Positions 24,938 through 33,219 of a DNA stretch of 64,000 bases are shown in pieces. The stretch is taken from contig NZ_BAFE01000094.1 in NCBI RefSeq assembly GCF_000247995.1, positions 62,001 through 126,000 of the forward strand. Reading direction: 5' to 3'. Within the stretch, counting starts at the first letter, position 1. Each line of letters opens with the position of its first letter. The DNA is from Mobilicoccus pelagius NBRC 104925 (GTDB taxonomy: Bacteria > Actinomycetota > Actinomycetes > Actinomycetales > Dermatophilaceae). The notes under the pieces were generated by a model. The model ran no database searches. It had not been told where the DNA came from and was given only the letters and a program-made list of their open reading frames with translations. The position numbers and the translations under genes were made by a program.

Positions 24938-26689
24938 TCAGGGGGTCTCGTCGCTCCGTGCGTAACTGCGGGGGCGGACGCCGTTGATCGTGACGAGGAC
25001 GGGCAGCGCGGCGCCGAGGAGAGCGGCGGCCTCCGGGCGGAGGAACCCCGTGACGGCGGCGGCGAGGGCGAGGCCCTGGACGGCGATCGCGAGGACGATC
25101 GTCTGCGTGGATACGCGGACCGCCTTGCGGGCGAGGCCCACCGCCCGCAGGACGCCGGTGAGGTCGCCCTTCTCGGTACGGAGCAGACGCCGGTCGGGCT
25201 CGACGCCGACGCCGGTCGCGAGGTCGTCCGTGGCCGTGGGTAGCCCCGCGGTCGCCCGGAACACCGGGGCGAACTCGACGCCGGAGGCCGCGGCGGCCCG
25301 CCCGGGCGTCGACGTTCCCACGTCGGCAGTCTCCCCGGGGACGAGGCCCGCGTCGTGCAGCACGGGTGAGTCGAGGAGGAGCACCGGGCCGGTCTCGGCG
25401 TACTCCTCGACGACGTCGGTGGGCACCCCGCCGGTGAGGTCGCGACGATCGCGGGCCGGGATCTCGAGGGCCTCGCCGACGTGCCGCAGGGCGACGGCGT
25501 CGTGGCCGACGAGGACGGGACGGAGGTGGGAGGAGCCCATCTCGGAGCGGTCGGTGAGGGCCTCGGACCGGATCTGCGGGACGAGGTCGAGCGCGGCGCG
25601 GGCCGTGTCGCCCCATCCGACGTAGAGCTGGTGGCCGGTGAGCTCCGCGGGCATGCGGCCGAACGCCTCGGCGGGACCGACGGTGACGACGGTGTCCTTG
25701 AGGCGCGCGCGCCGGGTGGGCGCGAGGCCGGGCCGCGACGCGTGGTCGACGGTGTCGGCACCGTACGCGGGCACATCGTGCGTGGGACGCAGGACGAGCC
25801 CCCGCTCCCGGGCGGCACGGACGAGTGCGCGGTGGACGGGTTCGTCGCTGCCCGCGGCGACGGAGGCGGCGGCCTGGAGTGCCGCCGTGACCTGGAGCCT
25901 CCCGGCGGGGTGGACCCCGACGAGCCGTGGATACGGGCCGCAGACGGCCTCCGGGCCGAGGACGACGGACCGCACCCCGGAGAGCCGTCGGATGTCGACA
26001 CCGCCGTAGACGAGCCCCAGCTCGCGGCCACGGTCGCGTGCGGCACGGTCGGGGATCTCGCGGGCGAGGAGGAACGCCGCGGGGGAGACGGTGAGGAGGG
26101 CGGAGAGCGCGCGCGCGAGGCCGTCGTGGAGGGGGAGCACCCCACCGAGACCGAGGACGGCGGACGCTGCCGCGACCCCCGCCGCGACGGGGAAGCTCCA
26201 CAGTGCGAGTCGCTCGGCCCACCGGCGCGGGTCGTTCCCGGCTTCGGCGGGGAGCGGCGCGACGGGGCCGCCGGCGCCGGGCAGGGCTCTCAGGAGCCCT
26301 CGCCCGATCCGGCACGCGAGGAGGTGGGCGGCGACGGCGAGACCGGTCGCGGAGAGCAGCGCCGCCTGACCCGAGAGTGCGAACGCCGCAGCGCCCCCGA
26401 CGAGGCCGAGCAGGCAGGCGAGGGCGAGCAGGAGAGTCCCCCCCTGCGGCGACGTCGCACCGCCCTGGGGGCGGAGCGCCCGACGGAACGTCGGGAGGAG
26501 GCCGGTGAGGACGGCGAACAGCGGCAGTGCGACGGCGAGCCCGAACCGCCACGGCATGGGTAGGAGGTCGCCGCCGGGGGTGGCGAGGACGGGGGTCGTC
26601 ACCCCGGCGAGGACCGCCGACCACCACCGCCACTGCGGCATCGTGTCGTCGACGCCCCCGCCCACGGCCATCGCCCCCGAGTCGGCCAT
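24938..26689 (-). CDS. Degenerate P1B-ATPase-like membrane protein without catalytic motifs
   Basis: A 583-residue protein that follows the heavy-metal P-type ATPase plan from the second transmembrane block on but lacks every catalytic residue. TM pairs lie at about 50-130, then at 160-215 where the ion site CPC is replaced by SPA (202-204). The phosphorylation loop reads VVLGPEAVC (243-250) where DKTGT should be. The HP motif becomes SDEP (281-284), TGD becomes VGH (394-396), and GDGxND becomes DSPVLHDAGL (440-449). The C-terminal TM pair (about 525-575, VLVTINGVRP) matches P1B ends. The frame is intact with normal codon use, so it is a maintained protein, not a pseudogene. Role unknown: perhaps a regulator or scaffold. 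Confidence 0.75.
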   Translation of the reverse strand: MADSGAMAVGGGVDDTMPQWRWWSAVLAGVTTPVLATPGGDLLPMPWRFGLAVALPLFAVLTGLLPTFRRALRPQGGATSPQGGTLLLALACLLGLVGGAAAFALSGQAALLSATGLAVAAHLLACRIGRGLLRALPGAGGPVAPLPAEAGNDPRRWAERLALWSFPVAAGVAAASAVLGLGGVLPLHDGLARALSALLTVSPAAFLLAREIPDRAARDRGRELGLVYGGVDIRRLSGVRSVVLGPEAVCGPYPRLVGVHPAGRLQVTAALQAAASVAAGSDEPVHRALVRAARERGLVLRPTHDVPAYGADTVDHASRPGLAPTRRARLKDTVVTVGPAEAFGRMPAELTGHQLYVGWGDTARAALDLVPQIRSEALTDRSEMGSSHLRPVLVGHDAVALRHVGEALEIPARDRRDLTGGVPTDVVEEYAETGPVLLLDSPVLHDAGLVPGETADVGTSTPGRAAAASGVEFAPVFRATAGLPTATDDLATGVGVEPDRRLLRTEKGDLTGVLRAVGLARKAVRVSTQTIVLAIAVQGLALAAAVTGFLRPEAAALLGAALPVLVTINGVRPRSYARSDETP

Positions 26690-26727
26690 CAGCACTGCGC
26701 TCCTTCGGATGTCGCCTTCGGGATCAC

Positions 26728-28137
26728 TCAGAGGTGGCGGCGCACGAGCTCGGGTGCGAGCCCGACGTACGTCTGCGGGGTGAGGTCGAGCAACCGCTGC
26801 TCGACCTCCTCGGGCAGGCCGAGGCCGCGGACGAACTCGCGGAGGTCGTCGCCGGTGATGCGCCGCCCGCGCGTGAGCTCCTTGAGTCGCTCGTAGGGGT
26901 TCTCCATGCCGGGCACGCCCTGCGCGCCGAGCGCCCGCATCGCCGACTGGATGGGCTCGCCGAGCACCTCCCAGTTGGCGTCGAGGTCGGCGGCCATCGC
27001 CTCGGGCGCCGCGTCGAGGCCCGCGAGGCCGCGCTGGACGTTGTCGAGGGCGAGGAGGGAGTGACCGAACGCGGTGCCGATGTTGCGCTGCATCGAGGAG
27101 TCGGTGAGGTCGCGCTGCATGCGGGACTGGACGAGGGTGCCCGCGAGCACGTCGAACAGGGCGTTGCCCACCTCGAGGTTGGCCTCGGCGTTCTCGAACC
27201 GGATGGGGTTGACCTTGTGCGGCATCGTGCTCGAACCGACCGTGCCCTGGCCGCGCACCTGCGCGAAGTAGCCGAGGGAGATGTAGGTCCACATGTCGGT
27301 GCAGAGGTTGTGGAGGATGCGGTTGAACCGTGCGACGTCGGAGTAGAGCTCGGCCTGCCAGTCGTGGCTCTCGATCTGCGTGGTGAGGGGGTTCCACACC
27401 AGGCCGAGACGGTCGGTGACGAACGAGTTCGAGATCGCGGGCCAGTCGGCGCCCGGCACGGCGGCGACGTGCGCGCCGTAGGTGCCGGTGGCGCCGTTGA
27501 TCTTGCCGAGGTAGTCGGTCGTGGAGATGCGACGCACCTGCCGACGGAGGCGGTGGGCGAGGACCGCGATCTCCTTACCCATCGTCGACGGCGTGGCCGC
27601 CTGCCCGTGGGTGCGGGAGAGCAGCGGGACGTCGGCGAGCTCCTGGGCCATGCCCGTGAGCTGCTCGAGGAGGTCCTCCGCCTTGGGCAGCCACACCGTC
27701 TCGACCGCGCCCTTGACCATGAGGGCGTAGCAGAGGTTGTTGATGTCCTCGCTCGTGCAGCAGAAGTGGACGAGCTCCGACAGCTGCGCGGAGTCCTCGC
27801 CCAGGATCGTGCTCATGCGGCGCTTGAGGTAGTACTCGACCGCCTTGACGTCGTGGACCGTCTCGCGCTCGATCTCGGCGAGCTCGGCGATGTCGTCGGC
27901 GCCGAAGTCGGCGACGATCGCGCGCAGGCGGGCGATCTCGGCCTCGGTGAGCTGCCGCACCCCCGGCACGACCTGACGGTCGGTGAGGTGGATGAGCCAC
28001 TCGATCTCGACGTGGACGCGGGCCCGGTTGAGGGCCGCCTCACTGAGGTGGTCGACGAGCGGCGCGACGGCCTTGCGGTAGCGGCCGTCGAGGGCGCCGA
28101 GGGCGATCGGAGGGGTGATGTCCGCGAGCGAGGTCAT
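26728..28137 (-). CDS. purB: Adenylosuccinate lyase
   Basis: A 469-residue fumarase/aspartase-superfamily lyase. It cleaves SAICAR and adenylosuccinate in purine biosynthesis. The signature loop GSSTMPHKVNPIRFENAEA is present, as are TSEDINN and SRTHGQAATPSTMGKE. It is of the longer E. coli type (about 456 residues), beginning SLADITPPIALGALDGRYR. ATG at 28137 is chosen; ATG at 28146 adds MPG. The gene is alone among unrelated genes. Confidence 0.95.
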   Translation of the reverse strand: MTSLADITPPIALGALDGRYRKAVAPLVDHLSEAALNRARVHVEIEWLIHLTDRQVVPGVRQLTEAEIARLRAIVADFGADDIAELAEIERETVHDVKAVEYYLKRRMSTILGEDSAQLSELVHFCCTSEDINNLCYALMVKGAVETVWLPKAEDLLEQLTGMAQELADVPLLSRTHGQAATPSTMGKEIAVLAHRLRRQVRRISTTDYLGKINGATGTYGAHVAAVPGADWPAISNSFVTDRLGLVWNPLTTQIESHDWQAELYSDVARFNRILHNLCTDMWTYISLGYFAQVRGQGTVGSSTMPHKVNPIRFENAEANLEVGNALFDVLAGTLVQSRMQRDLTDSSMQRNIGTAFGHSLLALDNVQRGLAGLDAAPEAMAADLDANWEVLGEPIQSAMRALGAQGVPGMENPYERLKELTRGRRITGDDLREFVRGLGLPEEVEQRLLDLTPQTYVGLAPELVRRHL

Positions 28138-28272
28138 GCCCGGCATTCTGTCACCCGGCACCGACAACTCGTGGCGCCCCACGGGTGCTGCCCCGGCCGT
28201 ACCCACCGGGCCGTCCGGACGGGCCGCCGCAGCAGGCGCGGACGGGCGCGGGACAGGCCGTGGATCGGGACG

Positions 28273-28779
28273 TCAGGCCCGGCGACGCCGTTCGAGATCG
28301 TCGGTGACGAACGCGACGATCCCGTCCGCGGCGGCCTCGACCTCCTGCAGGCACCGGTCGAATCCGGCGTCGTCGCCGTAGTAAGGGTCGTCGAGGTCGA
28401 GCGTGCCCGCCTCCACCGCCACGGGATCGAAGCTGCGGAGGAGGCGCACGTGCGCCGTGTCGTCCCCGGCGGCGAGACGCCGCACGTCACGCAGGTGGCC
28501 GCAGTCCGCGACGAGGACGAGGTCGCGTTCGGAGACCCACGTGTCGTCGAACTGCTGCGCCCGGTGGGCCGAGCCGTCGTACCCGCCGGTGCGCAGCGCA
28601 CGGACGGTGCGTGGGTCGGCGCCGTTGCCGACGTGCCAGCCGCCCGTGCCGGCCGAGTCGACGACGACCTTGCCGGTGAGACCGGCCTCCTCGAAGCGGC
28701 GACGCAGGACGATCTCGCCCATCGGGGAACGACAGATGTTGCCCGAGCAGACGATGCACACGCGGTAGGGGTCGTTCAC
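28273..28779 (-). CDS. Low-molecular-weight protein-tyrosine phosphatase
   Basis: A 168-residue LMW-PTP. The N-terminal P-loop VCSGNICRSPM contains the CX5R nucleophile loop, and the C-terminal DDPYYGDD supplies the general-acid Asp. Length matches the family (about 150-165). Such enzymes dephosphorylate tyrosine or arginine on proteins, often in polysaccharide or stress control. The GTG start at 28779 has GGGGAGGAG just upstream and overlaps the stop of the preceding small gene as GTGA, so the two are coupled. Confidence 0.92.
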   Translation of the reverse strand: MNDPYRVCIVCSGNICRSPMGEIVLRRRFEEAGLTGKVVVDSAGTGGWHVGNGADPRTVRALRTGGYDGSAHRAQQFDDTWVSERDLVLVADCGHLRDVRRLAAGDDTAHVRLLRSFDPVAVEAGTLDLDDPYYGDDAGFDRCLQEVEAAADGIVAFVTDDLERRRRA

Positions 28780-29090
28780 GACTCCTCCCCGCCGCGATCG
28801 TCCTCGGCGCCCGCGCCCTCGTGGGTCAACGAGCCGTCGCGACGACGCCGGATGCGGGGGATCGGGCCCGTGAGGTGGTTGCCCGGCGTGCCCCACGGTG
28901 CGACGACCGCCGGCCACGACGTCGACACCGGCTCCTCGATGACGGACCCCTCGACGACGGACCCCTCGACGATCGGCCCCTCGACGGGCGCCGTGTGGCC
29001 CTCGTGCGGCACCGCGGCGGGCTGCATCGACGGATCCTCCGTCTCTTCGGGGCGTGGTGTGGGTGACGGGGTGGACGAGTCGGCGGACAT
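28776..29090 (-). CDS. Small acidic, low-complexity hypothetical protein
   Basis: A 104-residue protein rich in Pro, Glu, Ser and Thr. It contains an internal triplet repeat of the form IVEGS/VVEGS/VIEEP in its middle, then a basic PRIRRRRDG patch and an acidic end. It is probably disordered. GGAGGTG precedes the ATG at 29090. It overlaps the phosphatase gene by four bases. It might be a partner or substrate of the phosphatase, but that is only inferred from coupling. Confidence 0.6.
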   Translation of the reverse strand: MSADSSTPSPTPRPEETEDPSMQPAAVPHEGHTAPVEGPIVEGSVVEGSVIEEPVSTSWPAVVAPWGTPGNHLTGPIPRIRRRRDGSLTHEGAGAEDDRGGEES

Positions 29091-29237
29091 GGCACCTCCA
29101 AGCAGAATGCGTGCGCCCACTGTGCCACAGGCGCCGCATCCCGCCGGGGCGAAACTCGGGTGAGGGCCGCAGAACCGACCGTGGTCGGCGCGGTGGGGAC
29201 GCCCCCCGACGTCCACCGGGCTCTCGTCGGCGACGGC

Positions 29238-29271
29238 CGGGAGGCCGAGACGCGTCGTCCTCGGCCTCCCG
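29238..29271 (-). terminator. Terminator of the riboswitch-controlled gene
   Basis: CGGGAGGCCGAG and CTCGGCCTCCCG form a perfect 12-base stem with a 10-base loop, about 70 bases after the stop of the minus-strand gene at 29341. Confidence 0.7.
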
Positions 29272-29340
29272 TCCTCGCCGTCGTCGCCCGCTGCCCCGAG
29301 AGTGGGGCGATCCGGTCGACGGATGTCGGGGCGCGAACTC

Positions 29341-29757
29341 TCAGACGACGTCGGCGAACTCGACGCCGGGGGCGCGGACGTCGATCTCCGCCCACGGCAT
29401 CTCGGCGCTCTCGACGAACGCCTCGACGAGCTCGGCGACCGTCTCGGGGTGGCGGGTGCGGACGTTCGCGGCGACGACGACCTGGTCGACGACGATCCGC
29501 CCCTCGTGCGCCGATCCGGCGGCGAATCCGACGAGGAGGCCGTCCTCGCTCATCGTCACGAGCCGGAACCCGGGGCGCTCGACGCAGGACGTGAGCCAGC
29601 GGGAGTCACCCGACGCGGGGCGGGGCTCCGCGGCGGGCACGCGGGCGTCGACGAGCTCGAGGTGGGTGAGCTGATCGGCGACGTGGAGCGCGGTGTGCGC
29701 GGGGTAGAGCACGAACCGCACACCGTGGCGGGTGGAGGGAAGGGACAGGGTGTTCAT
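29341..29757 (-). CDS. GNAT-like protein of unknown function under cobalamin riboswitch control
   Basis: A 138-residue protein starting MNTLSLPSTRHGVRFVLYPA. The middle part resembles the core of GNAT acetyltransferases (ERPGFRLVTMSEDGLLVGFAAG, with a following VVVAANVRTRHPETVAELVEA), but the acetyl-CoA loop (usually RxxGxG) is missing or strongly changed. No signal peptide or membrane helix is present. GGGAGGTC precedes the ATG. A clear cobalamin riboswitch lies 130 bases upstream on the same strand, so its expression should fall when B12 is plentiful. It is not a recognised B12 transporter, biosynthetic gene or B12-independent isoenzyme. Function unassigned. Confidence 0.75.
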   Translation of the reverse strand: MNTLSLPSTRHGVRFVLYPAHTALHVADQLTHLELVDARVPAAEPRPASGDSRWLTSCVERPGFRLVTMSEDGLLVGFAAGSAHEGRIVVDQVVVAANVRTRHPETVAELVEAFVESAEMPWAEIDVRAPGVEFADVV

Positions 29758-29811
29758 GGAGATGACCTCCCGGTGATGAGGCCCCGTGGGGATGCCGAGG
29801 ACGCCACCGCG

Positions 29812-29850
29812 GAGGGAACACCCACCGACGGGGTGTCCTCGCCTTCCCTC
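29812..29850 (-). promoter_or_regulatory. Hairpin in the riboswitch expression platform
   Basis: GAGGGAA/TTCCCTC outer arms and CACCC/GGGTG inner arms form a long stem between the aptamer and the GGGAGG ribosome site. It may act as an anti-sequestor or attenuator that responds to ligand binding. Confidence 0.45.
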
Positions 29851-29887
29851 GAGGCGTGGGACACGGGCGCACCGTGCGGCGCACGAT

Positions 29888-30086
29888 GCACTGGCAGGTC
29901 TTCGGACTCGTGGGCGCTCAGGACGGGCAGCCCTGCCGTGGCGCGAGGCCACGGGTCCTTCACCGGCGCTTCCCAGGTGGTCGTCCCAGTGCGTATGCCG
30001 ATGTCGTTCCCACTCACCGCTGCGGGGCAGTCCCGGATTCGCACCGGATTCCCTCTCACCCCTCCCGGAGACGGGAGGACCAGCAC
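29888..30086 (-). promoter_or_regulatory. Cobalamin (adenosylcobalamin-type) riboswitch
   Basis: On the minus strand the aptamer core reads GACTGCCCCGCAGCGGTGA (30014-30032), preceded by GAATCCGGTGCGAATCCGG, and ends with the B12 box GAAGACCTGCCAGTGC (within 29888-29909). All are textbook cobalamin-riboswitch elements. Terminal helix P1 can form between GTGCTGG (30080-30086) and CCAGTGC. The order, spacing and loops agree with the family at a length of about 200 bases. Ligand is cobalamin by family knowledge; the exact form (AdoCbl or other) is not tested. Confidence 0.93.
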
Positions 30087-30191
30087 GTCCACCGTAGCCG
30101 AGCCCGCAGGCACACGACAGGAGGCGTGGGGGCGCGGCGCCGCGCACGACGCGTTCGCCCCGGTCACGCCGTGGAGTCGCGCCGATGCGCC

Positions 30192-30197
30192 TACGGT
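30192..30197 (+). promoter_or_regulatory. -10 element of leaderless peptidase-like hydrolase gene
   Basis: TACGGT, six bases before the GTG at 30204. GGGGAG directly abuts the start codon, too close to be a ribosome site. Confidence 0.55.
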
Positions 30198-30203
30198 GGG
30201 GAG

Positions 30204-31466
30204 GTGACCGACTACCTCTCGACGCCCGGACTCCGCACCCGCGACCATGAGATCGAGGTGCCGCTCGTCCACGGGGACGACTCCCGCGGCACGATCACCG
30301 TCTACGCCCGGGAGATCGCGGCGCCCGACGGTCTCGACCGCCCGTTCCTCGTCTACCTGCAGGGTGGGCCGGGCCACGAGGCGTTCCGCCCCGCCGGGCC
30401 GTCGACACCGCCGTGGCTGGAGCGGGCGCTCGGCGAGTACCGCGTCCTCATGCTCGACCAGCGCGGCACCGGGCGGTCGACGCCGTTCGACGAGCGCGCC
30501 CTCACGACCGACGGACGCCCCGGCGGGACACCCCGATCTGCGGCGGAGGTCGCCGAGTACCTCACCCACCTGCGGGCCGACGCGATCGTCGAGGACGCCG
30601 AGCTGCTCCGCGCCCACCTCGGCGTCGAGCGGTGGAGCCTGCTCGGGCAGAGCTTCGGCGGGTTCACGGCCCTGCGGTACCTCTCGACGCACCGCGACCA
30701 CCTCGACGCGGCGTACTTCACCGGCGGCCTGCCCCCGGTCGGGCGGGGCATCGACGACGTCTACGCCCGCACCTACGACCAGCTGCGACGTAAGAGCGAG
30801 GCGTTCTACGCCCGCCGCCCCGGCACCCGTGACCGCATGCGGCAGGCCCTCGAGGCGTGCGCCGCGGGCGAGGTCGTCCTCCCGGGCGGTGACGTCGTGA
30901 GCCCGCGTCGTCTGCGCTCCCTCGGGATGCTGCTCGGCGGGTCCGGCGGGCACGACACCCTCGCCCACCTCCTCGAGTTCGACGTCACCTCCGCGGCGTT
31001 CCGCCACGACCTCGCGACCCTGCTGCCGTTCGACGGGCGCAACCCGCTCTACGCCGTCGTCCACGAGTCCTCCTACTCCGACGGCGGACGTTCCGCGTGG
31101 GCCGCGGACCGTCTCCTCCCCGAGGACTTCGTCGCCGACGAGACGCTCCTCACCGGCGAGCACGTCTCCCGCGCGTTCTTCGAGGAGAACTCCGAACTCG
31201 CCCCGTACGCCGAGGTCGCGGACCTCGTCGCCGAGGTCGAGTGGCCGCGGCTCTACGACGCCGACGTGCTCCGCTCCGTCGACGTGCCCTGTGCCGCCGC
31301 GATCTACGCCGACGACGCGTACGTCTTCCGCGCTTACTCCGAGGAGACCGCCGCACTCATCCCGACGATGCGCCCGTGGATCACGAACGAGTACGAGCAC
31401 AACGGCCTCCGCGCCGGTGGCGGTGCCGTCCTCGACCGGCTCATCCGTCTCGCGCACGACCGGTGA
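30204..31466 (+). CDS. Proline iminopeptidase-like alpha/beta hydrolase
   Basis: A 420-residue alpha/beta hydrolase of the prolyl aminopeptidase (S33) type. The oxyanion segment QGGPGHEA and the RGTGRST loop are followed by the nucleophile motif GQSFGG. The lid domain and C-terminal segment ADDAYVF...NEYEHNGLRAGG provide candidate Asp and His. Such enzymes release N-terminal proline from peptides, though many relatives act on other esters or amides. The GTG start fits a leaderless transcript. The next gene overlaps its stop by GTGA. Confidence 0.85.
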   Translation: MTDYLSTPGLRTRDHEIEVPLVHGDDSRGTITVYAREIAAPDGLDRPFLVYLQGGPGHEAFRPAGPSTPPWLERALGEYRVLMLDQRGTGRSTPFDERALTTDGRPGGTPRSAAEVAEYLTHLRADAIVEDAELLRAHLGVERWSLLGQSFGGFTALRYLSTHRDHLDAAYFTGGLPPVGRGIDDVYARTYDQLRRKSEAFYARRPGTRDRMRQALEACAAGEVVLPGGDVVSPRRLRSLGMLLGGSGGHDTLAHLLEFDVTSAAFRHDLATLLPFDGRNPLYAVVHESSYSDGGRSAWAADRLLPEDFVADETLLTGEHVSRAFFEENSELAPYAEVADLVAEVEWPRLYDADVLRSVDVPCAAAIYADDAYVFRAYSEETAALIPTMRPWITNEYEHNGLRAGGGAVLDRLIRLAHDR

Positions 31467-31966
31467 GCGGCGCCGGGACGGGTTCCTACGACGAGGGGGT
31501 GACCCCCGACGACCCCGCCGCCCTGTCCGAGGCGATCCGTGGGGTCGTGTGGGACGTGACGCGGCGGTTGCGGCAGGAGTCCGAGGACGTCACCGACGTC
31601 CCTCTCGCCCAGCAGGCGGTGCTCCGGCGCCTCGACACGACACCGGGGCTCACGAGCGCCGAACTCGCGCGGGCGGAGTTCGTGCGACCCCAGTCGATGA
31701 ACGCGACGGTGACGGCGATGCGGCGGCAGGGACTCGTCGAGTCGCGCGTCGCGCAGGAGGACGCCCGACGGCGGGAGCTGCACCTCACGGCCGAGGGGCT
31801 CTCGCTCCTCGAACAGATCCGCACGACGCGCGCCGACTGGGTGCAGGTGCGCCTCGAGACCGCCTTCTCGAGGGTGGAGCGTTCGGCGCTCGCCGAGGCG
31901 GTGGCCCTGCTCGGGCGGCTCGTCGGCGACGAGGAAGCCATCAGGGGAACTCATCAGTTAGACTGA
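31463..31966 (+). CDS. MarR-family transcriptional regulator
   Basis: A 167-residue winged-helix regulator. The recognition region is LTSAELARAEFVRPQSMNATVTAMRRQGLV and the wing reads QEDARRRELHLT, both typical of MarR. It usually represses its own operon and responds to small phenolic or cationic ligands. The GTG at 31463 overlaps the upstream hydrolase stop; GTG at 31499 has a better GAGGGG ribosome site and is a fair alternative. A 17-base palindrome at its 3' end overlaps the promoter of the following exporter-like gene, the obvious target. Confidence 0.87.
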   Translation: MSGAGTGSYDEGVTPDDPAALSEAIRGVVWDVTRRLRQESEDVTDVPLAQQAVLRRLDTTPGLTSAELARAEFVRPQSMNATVTAMRRQGLVESRVAQEDARRRELHLTAEGLSLLEQIRTTRADWVQVRLETAFSRVERSALAEAVALLGRLVGDEEAIRGTHQLD

Positions 31967-31968
31967 TG
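31952..31968. promoter_or_regulatory. Putative MarR operator overlapping a -10 box
   Basis: CATCAGTTAGACTGATG is a perfect 7-3-7 palindrome. It contains TAGACT (31959-31964), a TANNNT -10 box directed at the membrane-protein gene at 32064. The site spans the stop codon of the MarR gene. It is the only AT-rich palindrome nearby. Confidence 0.6.
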
Positions 31969-32063
31969 GTCGGCCGGTCGTCGCCCGGCCGTGCAGCGCG
32001 TCCCCGTCAGGCCCCCGAGTGCCGGCCTGCACCGCGCCGCACCCGCTCCTGCGAAAGGCCCCC

Positions 32064-33158
32064 ATGCATCGCGCTGCCCCCGAACCCGTCCCCATGCGGA
32101 CCGTGATCTCCCACGTCGTGCCGCCCATCCTCATGGGCCTCGTCATGACGCTCGCCTACCTCGGGGGCTTCCACAAGCCCGAACCGCACGGTGTCCCCGT
32201 CGCCGTCGTCGGCAGCGCCGCCACGGCCGGGCCGGTCGCCGCGCAGATCCGGAGCGCGACGGGCGACATGCTCGACGTCGTCACGGTGCCGTCGGTCGAC
32301 GCGGCGAAGGAGCAGCTCACCACCCTCCACATCTCCGGGGCGTACGTGCCGTCGAAGACTCACCCGACGCTGCTCGCCGCCACCGCCGAGGCGCCGTCCA
32401 ACGCGCAGCTCGTCAAGGACGTGTTCACCGAGGTCGCCGCGAAGCAGGACAAGCCCCTCACGGTGACGGACGTCGTGCCGCTCACCACTCAGGACCCCCT
32501 CGGGCAGAACGCGTTCTTCTACCTCGTCACGCTCTCCGTCGCCTCCTACGCGACGGCCATCGCCATCGGCGCGGCCGGCTCCACCCGTCGGTTCCGCGAG
32601 CGGCTCGGGCTGCTCGTCGGCGCGGCGTTCGTCATCTCCACGGCCGAACTCGCGTTCGCGACGGTGCTGTTCGACATGTTCGGCGGGCACGGCGGGCCGG
32701 TGTGGGCCGTGTCGTTCCTCTACTCGCTCATCGTCCTCGGTATCGGCGTGGGCCTCCACACCGTCGTCGGCCGGTTCAGCACGTTGCTGTTCTCGGCAAT
32801 GTTCGTCGCCCTGAACTTCACGTCCTCCGGCGGCGTCCTCGCCGCGGAGATGCAGCCCGGGTTCTTCGGCTGGCTCAACGCCTTCTGGATCGGCGGCGGG
32901 TTCCTCGACGTGATGCGCCACCTCGTCTACTTCCCGCACGCGTCGGTGACGCACGGCGTGTGGGTGCTCACCGGCTGGTTCCTCTTCGGGTGTGCCTGCC
33001 TCGCGCTCTCCCACCACATCCACTGGCGGCGTGAGCTCGCCGAGGCGACCGCCGACGACCACCAGCGCCTCCGCGAGACCCTCCGCCGCCTCGGCCAGGA
33101 CGGCCTCACCCGCGAGCAGGCCCTCGAGCTCGAACTCCAGGAGGACGTCGCGGTCTGA
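32064..33158 (+). CDS. DUF3533/YhgE-Pip-like membrane protein (ABC-2-like)
   Basis: A 364-residue membrane protein. A first helix (VVPPILMGLVMTLAYLGGF) is followed by a ~130-residue extracytoplasmic domain, then five C-terminal helices from FFYLVTLSVASYATAIAIGAA to GWFLFGCACLAL. This is the DUF3533/YhgE layout, related to ABC-2-type permeases and to proteins linked with drug tolerance. The C-terminal tail is cytoplasmic and polar. The ATG at 32064 has AAAGG upstream. Its place after a MarR gene and operator suggests inducible export or envelope protection; substrate unknown. Confidence 0.75.
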   Translation: MHRAAPEPVPMRTVISHVVPPILMGLVMTLAYLGGFHKPEPHGVPVAVVGSAATAGPVAAQIRSATGDMLDVVTVPSVDAAKEQLTTLHISGAYVPSKTHPTLLAATAEAPSNAQLVKDVFTEVAAKQDKPLTVTDVVPLTTQDPLGQNAFFYLVTLSVASYATAIAIGAAGSTRRFRERLGLLVGAAFVISTAELAFATVLFDMFGGHGGPVWAVSFLYSLIVLGIGVGLHTVVGRFSTLLFSAMFVALNFTSSGGVLAAEMQPGFFGWLNAFWIGGGFLDVMRHLVYFPHASVTHGVWVLTGWFLFGCACLALSHHIHWRRELAEATADDHQRLRETLRRLGQDGLTREQALELELQEDVAV

Positions 33159-33177
33159 CCCACGCCATCACGACCAC

Positions 33178-33219
33178 GGCCGGAGGCGGGGCGTCCCACG
33201 GGGTGCCTCACCTCCGGCC
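33178..33219. terminator. Inverted repeat after the membrane-protein gene
   Basis: GGCCGGAGG and CCTCCGGCC arms with a 24-base loop, 20 bases past the stop. It could terminate the plus-strand message and, in reverse, the decayed minus-strand GNAT gene. Confidence 0.5.

Noticed and set aside
24938-26689. Calling this gene a copper-exporting ATPase
   Set aside because: All catalytic motifs are absent, so a transport ATPase function would be wrong despite the matching fold.
29754-31457. Minus-strand frame across the riboswitch and opposite the hydrolase
   Set aside because: It passes through the structured aptamer and is antisense to a clear hydrolase; no homology seen.
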